From: Phytoseiulus persimilis
Lineage: Eukaryota > Arthropoda > Arachnida > Mesostigmata > Phytoseiidae
DNA: 64,000 bases
Assembly (NCBI GenBank): GCA_037576195.1
Contig: CM075101.1
Span: 12,524,001-12,588,000 of the forward strand
Reading direction: 5' to 3'
The notes below the pieces were generated by a model. The model did not search any database. It had not been told where the DNA came from and was given only the letters and a program-made list of their open reading frames with translations. Made by a program: the position numbers and the translations under genes. Shown piece after piece: positions 13,777 to 27,200 of this stretch (position 1 is the first letter of the stretch; the number at the start of each line of letters is the position of its first letter).

Positions 13777-16700
13777 TTGGACGGGACAGCCGTGTGCGGC
13801 AGAAACCTTCCGGCGTTTCCAGACCCGTTCTGTTGGACCATGGTCACGCCCCGCTTCCTCAGGCCGGGAAGACACCCGCGATCCGTATTCAAGATGCGGC
13901 GTTCCCGGAACGGGGATCACGAGCGCAGAGCGACGGGAGGCGATTGCTCCGTACAACTCCTCCTTGATAGATATGTGAGCACATGTGTGTTTGGAGTTCA
14001 GTTAGAATTTTTATGGGACCCGCCGACGAGAAACACGGCTTCTTTCTTGTGACATTTAATCTTATATGGTCGCGGGCTGAATCGCCGAGGCGTGCGCGCT
14101 GTCCCGCTGCCTCTCGGAGAGTCGAATCATTTTTCATCTAAAATCCCCCCAAGAGAACGACGGCGACACCACCACGGCTCGCCTCAGCTTCCTGACTTGC
14201 TCGGTAACCGACAGTGGCCTGGCTCCGTCGCCCGATTGCTTGTCGCTTTGGTTGGCTGCCACTTCCCGCTTCCACACAGAGTGCCTATCTATGAGAGTCG
14301 ACGGTCGGCGAGGACAATGTTCGCACTCAGTCAGGTGCGGCTTTGGTTGCGCGTCCTCGTGGACGCACGCGAACCCTCATGCAGAATCCCTGCGAAGGAC
14401 CGTCGGTCACGCGCGGTTGGCTTCTGGACGGGCTATCTTGCCGGAAAAACGTTTCTTGGACACTCCCGCCTCGATACGGTCGATCCGGCGGAGGGACAGT
14501 TCCGCAGTGAAATTCGAAGAGGTGAAAATCGAAACAATAGAGGTGCGCTTCGTCCTTGCCAAAATGTGGACAGAATTAACAACTGGGCAAAAATACGACG
14601 AAGATCAGAAAGACAGACGACCGAACGAACAAGAAGAAAACGAAGACTGAGCCAAGGCTCCAATGGAGAGGAAAGGAACACCCAACCGTTAAAGAAATTG
14701 CCAAGTCAACCAGAAATGTGGAAGACGACGACGACGAGAAGAGACGGAAGCGGGAAACTATAGAAGCAAAAGTGCGGTTGGCAACGGGAAACGCTCGACA
14801 ACGACATCGGCGCCCACCGACCCCTCGGGCTGTCTGTCTGTCGCTCGGCCGACCGCCCGCCCGGTCGGTCGGTAGAGTTTCGAGAACGACACATACAAAC
14901 ACGTTTTGTGCCTTTGATTCAGACATTCAAGCGACGGGAGGGATGAATGCGCGGACACGAATCAAGTCCCGAATAAGTGAACGAGCGGAGGGCAGCTCGA
15001 GTGCTGACTTTGCATCAGGGCAAACCCCCAACAGCAATGGCAGTCGCCACCGCCTTAGTTTGTGTGACCGCAGCAGAACGGCCGACCCCAAGATAGCTTC
15101 CAGCATCACCAGGACCCCGACCATCGAGACCGAAACCAGGAACAGAAGAGCCAGCTCTGATGTTTGCCTGCCGACCCGCCCGCTTGGTCGGCTCGCAGAC
15201 AGCGGTGTGACCACTCACCGAATGTTCGTTCATTAAAATTTAACCAAGCGAATGGGAAACGGAAGGTCGGTCCGTGCATCTGCGCTCGTCCGTGCGAATG
15301 AGAGAATGCCCGTTCCGACACCATTTGCGCGGAGCTTGTTCGCGACCGAGGCTGACCGGGTCGGTCGGTCGTTCGGTTGGTGAGTGAGCGACCACGAATT
15401 CCGCTGGAAGCCTGTTTGTTACCAGAAACAGCACGTCCAATTAACCGAATTTCAGAACAGCGATGCAGCGGAGTCTTTGACTCCATAACTTGGAAAAGCC
15501 TTTCGATCCGGCCTCCGTTCGAGAGCCTGGAGGTCACGCTCCGCGGGGAGACCACCGTCGTACGGGGGGATCCTGCGAGCGGCGGCAGGGAGTAGGTGGC
15601 TCATTCCGGGAGAAGGAATCACGAACGCGTTGCATACATCGCGTATCAGCTCCCTCCAGGTTCAGTCCATCTCCAAACTCGCAATTCTGAATCCTTCTAC
15701 CCGGAGCGCCTCGTTTTTATACGCTTGGAACTCGAATCCACGTGCCCGATCTTCTCGGGTCACCGGAGCCCCCGAAATCCTACAGGGGTCCTGCAAAGTC
15801 TGGGAAGCTTTTCGCCGCACAATTTTCTCGCATCTGTTTTTTTTCTCCGTTGGCTTTCAAACCCTGATGGGCTTCCTGGATGTCGAGCTCCGATACTTCC
15901 CATTCCGCCAACCAACTTCTGCAACTGCAATCCGCTCTCCCCGAGTTGTTGAACAAGGTCAGAAATGTTCGATCGGAGAGGCCTCCGCATGTGTTTGATT
16001 GAACGGCGCGGATTGCTCCGAGGATGGAGAGAAACAGGGACGAGGACCACCAGGAGGGGACGGAGACATCGTCCAGGGAAAGAAACATTCCCTCCTCGGC
16101 AACACCTCGCTCATTCATTTGCTCCTCTCGCTCGCTGGGGGAGCTTATACTCTCCGCTTCCTGGTTTTCCAGAATTCTCGATGGCCTAAATCCCGCTCAG
16201 CATCTACTCCGACCCCGATATGAGTTTAAAAATTATTGGGGGGCGCCGTCCGTTCCACCTATCCGGCTCTGGAACAGTGGTGGTTCGGATTTCACGAACC
16301 TTAGTAAATCTATGCGTGAGCTTCCAAGAACAGTTTCTTTATTTATCTCCACACGACCAGGGATATTCTCATTAATTATTATCCACAGAGCCAACGCATG
16401 GTAGGCCGCGAGTGAGTTATTAGTCAGCCGCTTAGGGATGGCTCCCGTTGATATTTTCATGTCGCCTCGTCCCGCTCAGCCACCAGGTGGGTCTGATCCC
16501 CGCTGCTGACGCTTCAATTTCGACAATGGTTTCCATGTTCCCCATCCTCTTTGGATGTGCTGTGGATGCTCGTCGGAACAGCTCTCTCGTAGTCTGGGTA
16601 CAAGAGGTCGATCCACCGCCGTTATCGAACTTCGCTCCTCGGGCTGACGGAGCTTTCGTGGGGGCCGGACGGAGGATTGGATATCATGTTGTTTGTCAAT

Positions 16701-19088
16701 ACTCGATGGGCATTGAGCCAGTCACACGCATCGGGGCACTCGAAGCTTGTTGGCAAGAGTCACTACCCTTTGAAGGAGGGACTCATTTCGCATGTACGGT
16801 CACGGTTGTTTATGATCTCTATCAGGGGGCGCAGCTCTCATCAGTCGAGTTCACCTCGCGCTCATACTCCGCGATCGCATAATAAGGCCGATTCGCCGAG
16901 AAACGGAGGACATGCGTCGACCTCGATTTGAGGTGCGTCGAAATCTTAAGAAGCCGTTCGCGCGTAGTTCAAACTGGAAAAAATCTCAGACGGCAGCTGG
17001 CGCGGGAACCCTCTGCTCTTGGCGGTTCATGTGACCCGCAGCGTCGTTCTCCTTCTCTCCCCTCGTGTTTTCTTGGCCGCGATATACCGGAACAATCACA
17101 GCATTGTCTCGATCTGAGGACGTCGCGTCCTCGAGTCCACATCGAGGTTCCTGCATCCTGGAGTAGCAATCACTTTTGTTCCGCGCGCGCTGCGGAACAT
17201 CTCCGTCTCCCTCAACAAACCGTCCGGGTATTCAAACGAATCGGACGAAGAACTCTGAGAATCTTTGTGATCCCATCGGGGGCGGTCATCGGATGCCTTG
17301 GTCCTAGAAAGCCTGAGCGCTGTTGTCAATGCGGTGCGGGACCCTCTTCGGCCTGGTGAAGATACGGGACCTCCTTCCACCGTTTTCTTTCACGTTATAC
17401 AAAAACGAAACCCGAAACGGTCATCTGTCAAAGGAGTGTCCGTTCAACAGAAGAAGGGGGAGGAAAAAGTTTCGTATTGTGCACAATGATCAGAACGAAT
17501 GGTCATCTCTATCTAGACAAAATATATTCACTCGTTCATTTGGCATCGCGGTTCTTCCATTCGTCCGTCTCGCATTGTGACTCATCCATTCATCGTTCGA
17601 GGCATTCGGCGAAGACTTCCATCCTCCCACGGATAGCTTGCCTCTGTTCTCGGACTGGCTCCAGGACGAAACAGCCAAACCTGCGCGAACCAAGCAGGAC
17701 GAGGTCTGAATGAGGCTTGACGCAGCCAGTTTTCCGGCGCGCTCGAATACGCCAACCGAGCACTGGCGACACTCAGAGTTGGCGATCCCATCCGGTGGCT
17801 CGCGATTTCGATTTTCCACATCCAGAGGAGGAGTTTGAGATTCGCTGTGGAAGTTCCAGCCGGGGAATCGGGGGTTCCGGAGCCGCTTTTCAATGATACG
17901 GAGAAAAATCGACAACATCATTTACTGGTAGCTCGAGGCGAAAACAACGTTTTCGCTGTAGCCTGAACCAAGGCAGCGGGTGGGCGACCGAACCGGTGAA
18001 ACGGCTTAACCGGCGGCGGTCAGCCTATCGAAGGCGCCTAGGTGGAGCGAAATACAGCGAACGTTGCTTCCAGTATGTGTTTGCCGATTTTCCGGATATC
18101 CTCCAAGCGCTCTCTTCTCCCCGACGACCGTTCCTCATCCTCTGCGCCGCTTTAATGTTCCCTTCTGGTTGCACGGTGCGTTTGTCCGTTCGTTCAAGGT
18201 GACAGCACTTGAACAACGACTGCGTTCATCATCGATCGAGGAAGTATGTGCATACACTTTCCGTCATGCAAACGTGCTATTACGCGCCAGTCAGGGATAC
18301 AGTTTTCCCGAACGCAAGCGAACGCGCTCACGAACACCGTTGGGAAGCCTGCCGGACAACACTTCGGTAGTCCACCGCAAGCCGGAGTGAGTGAACGAAC
18401 GAAGGAGAAAAAAAGATGAGCGAAACTTGAAAAATCACAATTCCGGAAGATATGGAGCCGTCGACGGAGTATCTGCTGGGTTGAAGCGGTGGATCCCATA
18501 CACTGGCGAACATTCTCATAGAGGTCTTTCCTGCGCCGCCTCCCCTCGCGAACGGCCTCGCACAACAAACTGCCGGAGCACGGGCATCACCTCAGATTCG
18601 GAATAACGCGCACTTGCGACGAGTTCTCGATGTGAGCGGGCAGCAGGGATTTCTTTCGGCAACTATGTTCCTCCGATTTTCTTCGAAAATAGCTGCGTGT
18701 ATGTGCTATGAACCGCTTCCAATCCGGGTGGAATACGCTCCGATGTTTCTTTCAGTCAGAATCCAAGCGGCCACGGCCTGTTTCGATTCCTCCCAATAAT
18801 CGCAAGAATGCTGCTCTCAACTACGCTCCCAGCGCCGGAGTTGACCACGATGACAGTGTGTATTAGACTAGATTGGAATTATACCGACGGATCATTAATT
18901 GAATTAGATGTCGCGTCGCATGAGTCAAACATTCATGACACTATCTCAAAGAGGACGGGGGGCGAGAAGTCCGAGCTCATCGATTGATCATTCGTCCCTC
19001 CGTTCGTTTTGAGCGGCGGCGGAGCAAACAGAAAGAATGTGACTCGCCTGGCTGACGGGCATGCATTGGGAAAGGAATTGATTTCTGA

Positions 19089-19655
19089 TTAATTAGACTT
19101 TATCCGTTCCGGGGGACGGTTCCAAGCGATTGCATCCGGACATCCTCTGGGATAGACCTCCGGATCCGTCTTTGAAATATTCCGGATCGAGCGGCCTCGC
19201 GAATCCTCACTAAAGCAGCTCTGGACGTGAGCAAAGACCGGTTCCCATCTCCCCCTCCGCCCGCTCCTTTCCGATGTCAAGCTCTTTCTTGTCAGGTCGT
19301 CGGTTCTGTCGCCAACCTCACGGATCTGCGCGTGACGATGCTCGCCCTGGAGGCCTTGCGTCCAGTCCGTGACCAAAGTACTCCACGTCTTGATAACTAC
19401 GCAAACAGGGTTTGACGTTGCGAGTCGGCCCACAAGAGACAATATCTCAGCTCGAAGCGTGTCGTCCAACAGCTTTCCGTGACTGTAAGCCCTGAAGGAA
19501 CGACCACGCCCGCCATTTTCCGGCAACGGAACGTTCTTCACGTATGATTTCCGCGGAGACATGGTAAGCAGAAGTCGGGTGGAACGAAGCGCACATGTCG
19601 AACCGGATCGAATCGATTGTCGGAAGTTCGCGATGAACGCATTGTTCCGCTGCAA
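19089..19655 (-). other. Unrecognised 188-codon open frame
   Basis: This is the longest minus-strand frame in the first 20 kb; its middle contains MSPRKSYVKNVPLPENGGRG and YSHGKLLDDTLRAEILSLVG. The latter looks protein-like (a possible helix), but I cannot assign a family. No nearby consensus splice sites stood out. It may be chance. Confidence 0.15.
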
Positions 19656-20504
19656 CGGTCGGCGAGTGGCGCCATATCTAATCAGCTCGACTCACAAACT
19701 CAGCATACACTGGAAAGAAACCCGAAATACAGACACGGCTCGCCCTCCGAAAGAGTACGGACGATTGGAGTCTCGGCTGGGCGAGTACGTGGGATCATCT
19801 GGGAATTTCCTCATTCGTAAAACTCATCGGAATGTATTCCTGGTCCGACTCAGGGCTTCTCACGGCTGCATGCCAAACATTTCGCCCGTAGAGAGCACCT
19901 GTGAGATCGGGATGTTGGGACGCATGCCTCAGGATCGTGCAAGCTCTCCGAATGTTTCCCGCATCGATCGCTGGGAAAAAATACGTTAACCAGACAGAGC
20001 TCTCCACCTCAGCCGGCTTCGAGGCGCCGGCTTCAGTCGGTCGTTCTCCTACGGGCCTTCCTCTCCCAGTCAGCTCCTGCCCGGATCGGACTGTTCAAGA
20101 AAAACCGATCTCGGTGATCTCCATAAGCTTTGTGTATGAGTTGTGCGATCTCTCCCTGTATAGGATCAGTTCAGTCGGGCGTGGATCTAAAAGTTCCAGA
20201 TGCAACAGATACAAACACCCTCTCTTCGTACGGACTTCCGTTCCAAGGTTTCTCCCACGGTAGACATTTCCGAATCGCTCCGTCCGCCAGCCGACGGTTG
20301 GCTATCGGAAGATCTACTGCCTCGAATTTGTTCTACGCGGAGTAGCTCAACTGAAGCGAACGACGATGGGCCTCAACCCGCAAAGTTGGTCAGCATGTGC
20401 GTGCTAGCTTCTTAGGTGATCGAAGCATCGCACGATTCGGGCGATCGGCCCTCGTCACATACAACGTATACTAAATGAGGACAAGTTCATCGTTTGGTCA
20501 CCTT

Positions 20505-20821
20505 TCCTCTATATTAATAGATGTTTCTCTGTATACATAATTCATTTGAAATATATTATTTACATTTCACAATAGTGGTAATCTTATGTACATCGCAGCT
20601 TGTTGATCAGCCCCTCTTTCACCGAATCGATCAATCAATCTTCCCTCGATCAGGTCTCAAGCAAGCAATACATGACCCCGACATTCAGTCCGAAAATGAA
20701 ATCAATCACAAGGTTTTGGTTTATCGCCCTTCCCCCGCCCTCACCTCACCGAATTCCGGTAGTTTGACGGGTTCTGTTGTCACTGCCCTAAATCTAGATT
20801 TACACGGAGCTTTCCCTCGAG
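20505..20821 (-). other. Probable 3' untranslated region of the Side-like gene
   Basis: Downstream of the stop the sequence becomes clearly A/T-rich around 20510-20580, unlike its surroundings. On the minus strand this patch holds AATATA and AATAAT-type variants but no perfect AATAAA. Cleavage somewhere near 20.5 kb is therefore likely but not proven. Confidence 0.4.
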
Positions 20822-21268
20822 CTATGGCTGTCTTGTTCCGCGATGGTTGCGGGGAGTTGTTTTTTTTTTCCGTTGTAGAGTGGCCAGGAAAGAGATCGCA
20901 CTGTCACATTCAGAAGGCATGACACTTGCCCCCGAGGGTGAAAGAGGATGACTCAATGACTGCGTCAAGCAAGCTGGAACGACCATCGCACCAGCGCCGG
21001 CGTTGCTGTTGCCTCCGCCGCAGTTCCCGCTGCTCCCAACAACACCGCCACCACCACCAGCCCCGACACCGGTTACGAGGCCCGCACCACCCCCGAACCC
21101 GCGCACTCCTCCTCCGAGGGTGGCTGTAGCTGCTGCTGATAATCCTCCTTTGAGAAGTCGGAGGTGATCGAGGCGTTGTGCTGCGCTCCCGTGATGTTGC
21201 CGCAGTGTCGCATACAATTCCACGACAGGCGCCTGAATTTGCTGCTCCATGAGCTGGCGGGGTAATGC
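20822..21268 (-). CDS. Side-like exon 16: terminal Gly/Ala-rich tail exon with stop
   Basis: The exon opens ALPRQLMEQQIQAPVVELYA, then RQHHGSAAQRLDHLRLLKGG, a Gly/Ala/Val-rich low-complexity stretch, a Ser/Pro segment and a basic end with QRKKKTTPRNHRG before TAG. The acceptor is CACAATTTCAG, phase 0. A run of ten A's codes part of the lysine stretch, so the last ~16 residues depend on that run being read correctly. No good donor was seen inside, so it is taken as the last exon. Confidence 0.65.
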   Translation of the reverse strand, partial: ALPRQLMEQQIQAPVVELYATLRQHHGSAAQRLDHLRLLKGGLSAAATATLGGGVRGFGGGAGLVTGVGAGGGGGVVGSSGNCGGGNSNAGAGAMVVPACLTQSLSHPLSPSGASVMPSECDSAISFLATLQRKKKTTPRNHRGTRQP

Positions 21269-24200
21269 CTGAAATTGTGAACTCGTCGAAATGAGGGGGA
21301 TATCTATTCAGCGTCCTCGACGCACACGTATCAACGGCTGCTTGCCGGCCACAATATATTGATGTGGCCCAGAACCATGTTCTCGACGCTGTTAGATTCT
21401 CCGACCCGAACTATGCAGGTACGAACAACTTCCACCTAAAACGGATTCTCTCAAACTGAATACATCGACCATTCAAACGTGTCCATGGGCCGGCGACGAC
21501 CAAGGTCATCGGAGAACATCATCGCAGAGTCGCGCGAAAAATGAGACAGGACTTGAAGTGTGTTCGAGTCCGTCCATGATCATTCATTCCGTTTACGTGC
21601 CGTTTCAGAGAGCCGTTTTTTTACGAACAGCATCCTCCGAAAGCACGCAACAATGTTCAACAATGGGCTTTGTAGTCGGAGAGGACACGGACGTCGGTCG
21701 TGACGGCGCAAGGGCGTTGTTCAACGCCATGTTCCAGGACGACATGGCATGAGATTCAATCATCATCAGGCGACAATGGGAAGCTAACATCAAACAAGTT
21801 TGCTCGGAGGAGGCCTCGAGGAACTTCAAAGAAACCCACGCAGTAGCATTCCAACAGGAACTACATGCATCTACAGAACACGTCCGAGCTCATCGGAATC
21901 ATGTTCTCGCGAGTTGCGGTGACTTTGGAGACATCCCGCTCCGAAGACAACGAATGTACTCACTTGCGAATGATGACTCCCTCTCAGTGTTCCACATGTA
22001 CCCGCAGAATTCAGCGGTAAATCAGCCAAAGGTGATATAGACATGGAGGCTGATCCCGTTGACCCGTAGCTCTGCGTATCGGAAGGGAATTAGTGCATGA
22101 TCGACTGAGCAGCTCTTCAGAATCGGATCAGAAACTGAGGAGGAGTCGAAGTTCTTCCCGAGACAGGACGTCCGCTCCGTCCCATCTGAGAGAGCCGCTT
22201 AGACGGAGAGAATTGGCGTGCGATCAATGATGAACCACTTCGCGAACGGGAGAGGAGGTCAAGGGAATTCCCAACAGAGGATATCGAGTTGCTCATCGAG
22301 TTAGAGACGTAACGGAAATGCGCGGCAGCAATCTCTCGTTGATACGGAGCCACCAACGGATCCTGCCTGTGGGACTTACAGGGCTAACAGTCGTCTGGTT
22401 GTGAGGTATTTCTGTGGAGCTCTCCGTGCTCGCAAGAGTTGGTTTATAGAACATGTCTATCGAGAACCCCCGGTCGTCGTCTTCACAATAATCTGGAATG
22501 AGAAGGGTGTTGTGATGCGAGTCCCCAAACTGCCAGCCGGCCGAGCGTGCGACTGAGCTCTCTGCCGACAGATCATCACAGGAAAGCGGTCGTTTTGAGG
22601 CTCACCAGATACGGTTGTTGACACGACGTTTTTCTTCGTCTCGTTCGAGGCCAAACCGCTCGGTTGAATGATGTCTGGGCCTCGCTCGAGGTCGAACAAG
22701 GATTCGGAGCAGCTCAGCGGAGATGGGCCCATCTGGCTGGTCAGGGACCCCGCTTTTATGACGGTCACCGATCTGAAAGGCGTGGATTTATTCGTGGAAT
22801 ACGGAAACAACTCCACTTCTAAAAGCTGATCGACGCTAACTGCTCCCTCTGCTCCAGAAATGGCGACAGGAAGCCCTCCCGGATTCGAAAAGCCCCTCAA
22901 TCGGTTCGACCTGTTATACCGAGGACAAACTTCTCGGCCGACGCGGATCCCGTCGAGACAGCCGATCCGAAGAACGCTCCACACGGTTTGGCGTCCTCGA
23001 TAAAAGCCGACTCGGAAGGACCACTCGGAACATTTAGCACTCGACTGTCTGTCGGAACATGAATGAAAGTCGAGAAGACGTAAGTTTTGAGACGCTCGGA
23101 GCGAAGTGGTTGAAGAGGGATCCTCGACGAGAAATGATCGCGAGATTCAGCAGGCTCTCGATGCTCTTATTTTCTCTCGGGGCGCACATTTTTCCTCAAA
23201 CGTGAGCCAAACTTGAGATTGCTTATTATCATCTGAACTCCGAATCACCCCTCGCGGGGGCACTCCGAGGAGCTATTCATGTGGTCGATCAATTTCCGAG
23301 AGTTCCCGACTTCGCTGCTCTGGACACTCTCCCCCCAGAGCTCGCCGTAAATGAGTTTCGCTCCCTTCTTTGAGCGCATCAAATCTTCCGAATGATTTCG
23401 TCTGGGATGCAAATCCTCAAAAACTTGTCAACCAGCTCTGCTTCGCCGCTGGTCGCCGCGAAACCGGGTCGAGAGAGATGCGAATCGCCGCAGAAACCCT
23501 CGAGCGATGGCTCGAGGAAAGTAACGAAATTCCGACGACTCGGCTACGCATCGATGACTCGGCAAGAGCGAGCGGACTCCGAGAGACTGAACAGTCCATG
23601 ATTAAACTGTTTATATTTAATTGTCCCTGTCGTCTGCAAGCTCCGGAACCGGGCTGCAATCGTCCGTGACAACATTTGCTCCTTGAACTCGGTTGAATTC
23701 TCCCCCGCGGCACTCGACATCTTCATGGGACAGGAGAATATATCACGAGTCCGAGCCCTGAGCTGTCAGTTTGGAAACGTCCGCCGGAGCACATTCTCTC
23801 GAGACCCCGGGGGGATCAAAAGCAACCACTGGATCGGAAATTCTGGATGGTGTCACCTTGATTTGAAATTTGAAGGCCCAGATAATTTCCTGTGGCATCA
23901 GCGGAACATTCTGGGAAGTTGGTTGCCGGGAAACAGTTTTGATTCGACGTTGTTGAAACAAGCTCCGGCGGGCTCATGGCGGATCTCGAGGAGCTCACGC
24001 TTGACCCCAGAAGGCCCCTTCAGCGCTAAGCCTTCGCGCGCGCGTTTCGAGCGAGACATGCCGGGGAATAATTCAGAGGCGGATCGGAACATGTCGACGT
24101 AGTCCGCGAGAAGGTGGAAGCTCGATTAGGGAATGGATTTTGTACTCACTTTTTGCTGTTCTTCTGCGGTTCGAGGGAAGCTGGAGAGGAGAAGAAAGAA

Positions 24201-27200
24201 AATTGGACTTGGTTAGAGGACAATGCCACTCGGAAAAGTCATCGGAGTATTCTGCGATAAGGCGGGGACCGCATAGAGCGCGCTCACCTTTGTTCTGAGC
24301 TTGATACTTTTTGCACTTGAGGAGGGTGAAGACAAAGAATCCCACAAATGCTATTGTTATGATAAGGCCCAAAATGATTCCAATCACGGGTCGGATCACC
24401 ATTAGCCGCGGTGGCTCTGCGGAAACACGCGTGAAGGGGCTCGGTTAACGACGATCTCTGTATGGGGGCGGTGATTCCCGACAAACTGTTATGTTCAAAG
24501 CACTCACGAGTGTATTTCGATGCGTTAAGTACATGAGCTATGATCAACGTAACCGAACTCCGTCCTTTGTGGTTTAGAGCGCTAATCTGTACACGGTATC
24601 CGGCGTCGTTATTTTCAGCGTTGGGTAACTCCTTAAAAAGAAACACCGGAGACCCTTCGACTGTAACGTTGGTCACGTATTCCTGCGTGTCTACATTGAA
24701 CACTTCCGCCGCAAACGACACTTGCGACTGCGCTACGCCTCCGTTCCAGGGACCTTCGGTGCATTCGATTGTAAAACCACTTTCGGTGGCGTTCACCTGC
24801 GCGAGAGATTTCGTTCAATTTAGACGAGGCATAAAGCGTTGAAAGCCCGCCACGCGTCGACGTGCATGACTCGGCGGTTACGGCTTGCCGCCTTTTGGAA
24901 AATGTCGCCCATCAACGAAGTTTCTATAACGAGAACTTCGCTCCCCGGGGTTTCGTTCTCGGCCATGGGAATGTTTCGGCTCCGATATCCAGAATGTGCG
25001 CGCCGAGCGCGAGGCTGGTTGCTTACCTGGGAGCAATTTTCCAGCGGGTCCGGCGTCCCAGCGGCGACAACCTGATAAACACATGGCACCAATTGCTGTC
25101 CTACTTCGTTAGTGCCGTAGCAAAGGAGCTCTCCATAATCCTGTTCTGTCATGGGCTTATAGTTGATGATGGACCTATTGAACGAAGTAGAAAACGGTGA
25201 GCAGCAGAAGAGCTACCAACACCCGCTACGTGATGGAGAGACTCCGGCAAAGAAGGAATCAGAGTGGAGCAGCCGAAATAAATCAAAGCGCCTGGACGCC
25301 CTCCCCGGTGCTTAAGACCGTCCCACGCGCTACAACGCCGATTTATCTTTCGAGTTTTTGGCCCGAGTAATGATGAAGCATGGGAGACCTTCCGCCTGCT
25401 CCTCCTATAAACATACCTTGAAGTGCGGTGCGCACTTGCGGTGACAGGGTTCAGATCTGCTCGCTTGCCCTGTGAGTTATTGAACGCCCAGGTGTATTCG
25501 ATCTCCGACTCGGGGTCGGCGTCCAAATCACAACGTATCGACGTTGTTTCGTGTAATGATACACCGTACACCCGTCGCTGCGTCTCCTTGCAACGGGGCG
25601 CGTCTGGAAGGAGAACATCGAATCATGCTTCAAACCCCAACGAGCTGTCAACGGTTCGCTTGGGCTTGGTCAGAGTTCGGCGCCGCCGCTCACGGCTGCA
25701 GAAGTCAGACGATGGCGTGTCTGATCGATACTCGTATCCGCCGCCGAGGTTTTCCGGCGTTCTCAGCTTGTCAAACTGCGCCACAGTTATTATCCCGCGC
25801 CCAGCGGGCTGATTCAGGAAGTATTCGGTTCTCCTGTGTCGGACTGAGCAGCAACAGCAAATCGTGCGGCACGATCAACTCGCTACCGGCAGATTTTATG
25901 GAATTTTCGATCGGGGCAATGAATCCTTTCCAGTGGTTAGGGCTGAACCATCCATTAGAAGAAGACGCGCTTCGATCCCCGACGTCCACAGCTAGTTCAT
26001 TATTCCGAGCATCTGAATGCGGCTCATGTCTATTCATGTGAGCTCAGTGCAGCTCACTCGAAATAGATGTCTTCGCATCCTTTCGCGAACAATTTTCAGA
26101 CTTGTGATTCGCCCCGAATCAATGAGGCCGACGTTTTTAACTCGAGTTCACCATCTGGGCTCCATTGGCAATTCAGTTAATGGGTGCTCAGCGATCGCTC
26201 GTGCTCCCTTGCTTGGGGATGGCTGAGGCTTCACTTACATTTCACTCGGAGAAACAATCTATTGCTGAGAGCCACTCCTTCGCGGTTTGTGGCTGAACAA
26301 GTGTACCAGCCCCGTTGGAAACGTTGTACTTTCTGCAGAACGAGAGACGAGCTGCTGACAATGATGCCTGTGGAAAAAGTGGAATATGAATGCTCGTGCT
26401 CGACATCCGCTGCTGTTGACATCTCGCGAGACCGTTGGGAGCTGGTGGATTCGGGACAGGCCTCCTCAGTTTCTTGAGGTTTATTTGCGGATGCACGTTG
26501 TCCTCAGATCCGCCGAGCTCTGAGCCGAGAACTCATAGCGCCGCCAGGTGCGCTGCTTCATCGATTCCGATCATACTTCGCCTTCAAGGACGACCGTTCG
26601 CTAAAGTCGGACGATGTAAAGCGTCCCAGCCGGAGCTGGGAACCTGGAGTGGTGCCTATTAGGGGACATGTCTCTAGGATATAAAATTCGTATCGTCCCC
26701 GGCGCAATCAGAGTTGCGACGACCGAGTTTACCTCGCCCTCCACTACATCTCATTGGCACGGCGATGTGAAACCCGTCTGGACGCAATTTGCATCGGTGG
26801 TAATGAGATTCTAAATTTGAAAGGGCGGAACCCCGACTGGGTTTTTCCCCGAGCATGCCACTGACCGGAAGCGGCACCGTTCTGAGGGGCTCACCTTTGT
26901 TCTTGTCTGTTTGGAGCTCCTGCCCTTCAAACTCCCAAATAACCTCGGACGTCACAGGATTGGCTCGAATCTTGCAGTCAAGGTAAACGTCGCGACCTTC
27001 TTGAATGTCGCTTTCCCGCAAGTTGCTGCCCAACGTCAGCTTCATACGTGGCGAATCTGCAAGGCAATTCGTTGTAGCTAGTACAAGCATTACACGTTGT
27101 GTCTAACGGTCATTACGCGCTTCCTTTTCCTTGCAGCCACGAGGGGAAACGTGATCTTCCGTCCGTGCGGGCTCGTCGGATATATTTACTGTGCCATCAC

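Larger units (their letters stand above)
8600..19088. other. No gene recognised
   Basis: Contents are microsatellites, the C15 run and GC-rich stretches with few stop codons, such as 14.1-15.2 kb. The long frames there overlap on both strands and have Arg/Ser/Pro-rich composition typical of chance reading. A T10 run lies just upstream at 6585-6594. Confidence 0.5.

Noticed and set aside
14092-14763. 223-codon plus-strand open frame
   Set aside because: The GC-rich stretch is open in several frames on both strands, the composition is Arg/Ser/Thr-rich with microsatellite-like parts, and no domain, leader or splice logic is present.
22117-22356. 79-codon minus-strand frame considered as a Side-like tail exon
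   Set aside because: Its available acceptors give phase 0 or 2, not the phase 1 required after exon 14. The exon at 22380-22492 satisfies both borders instead.
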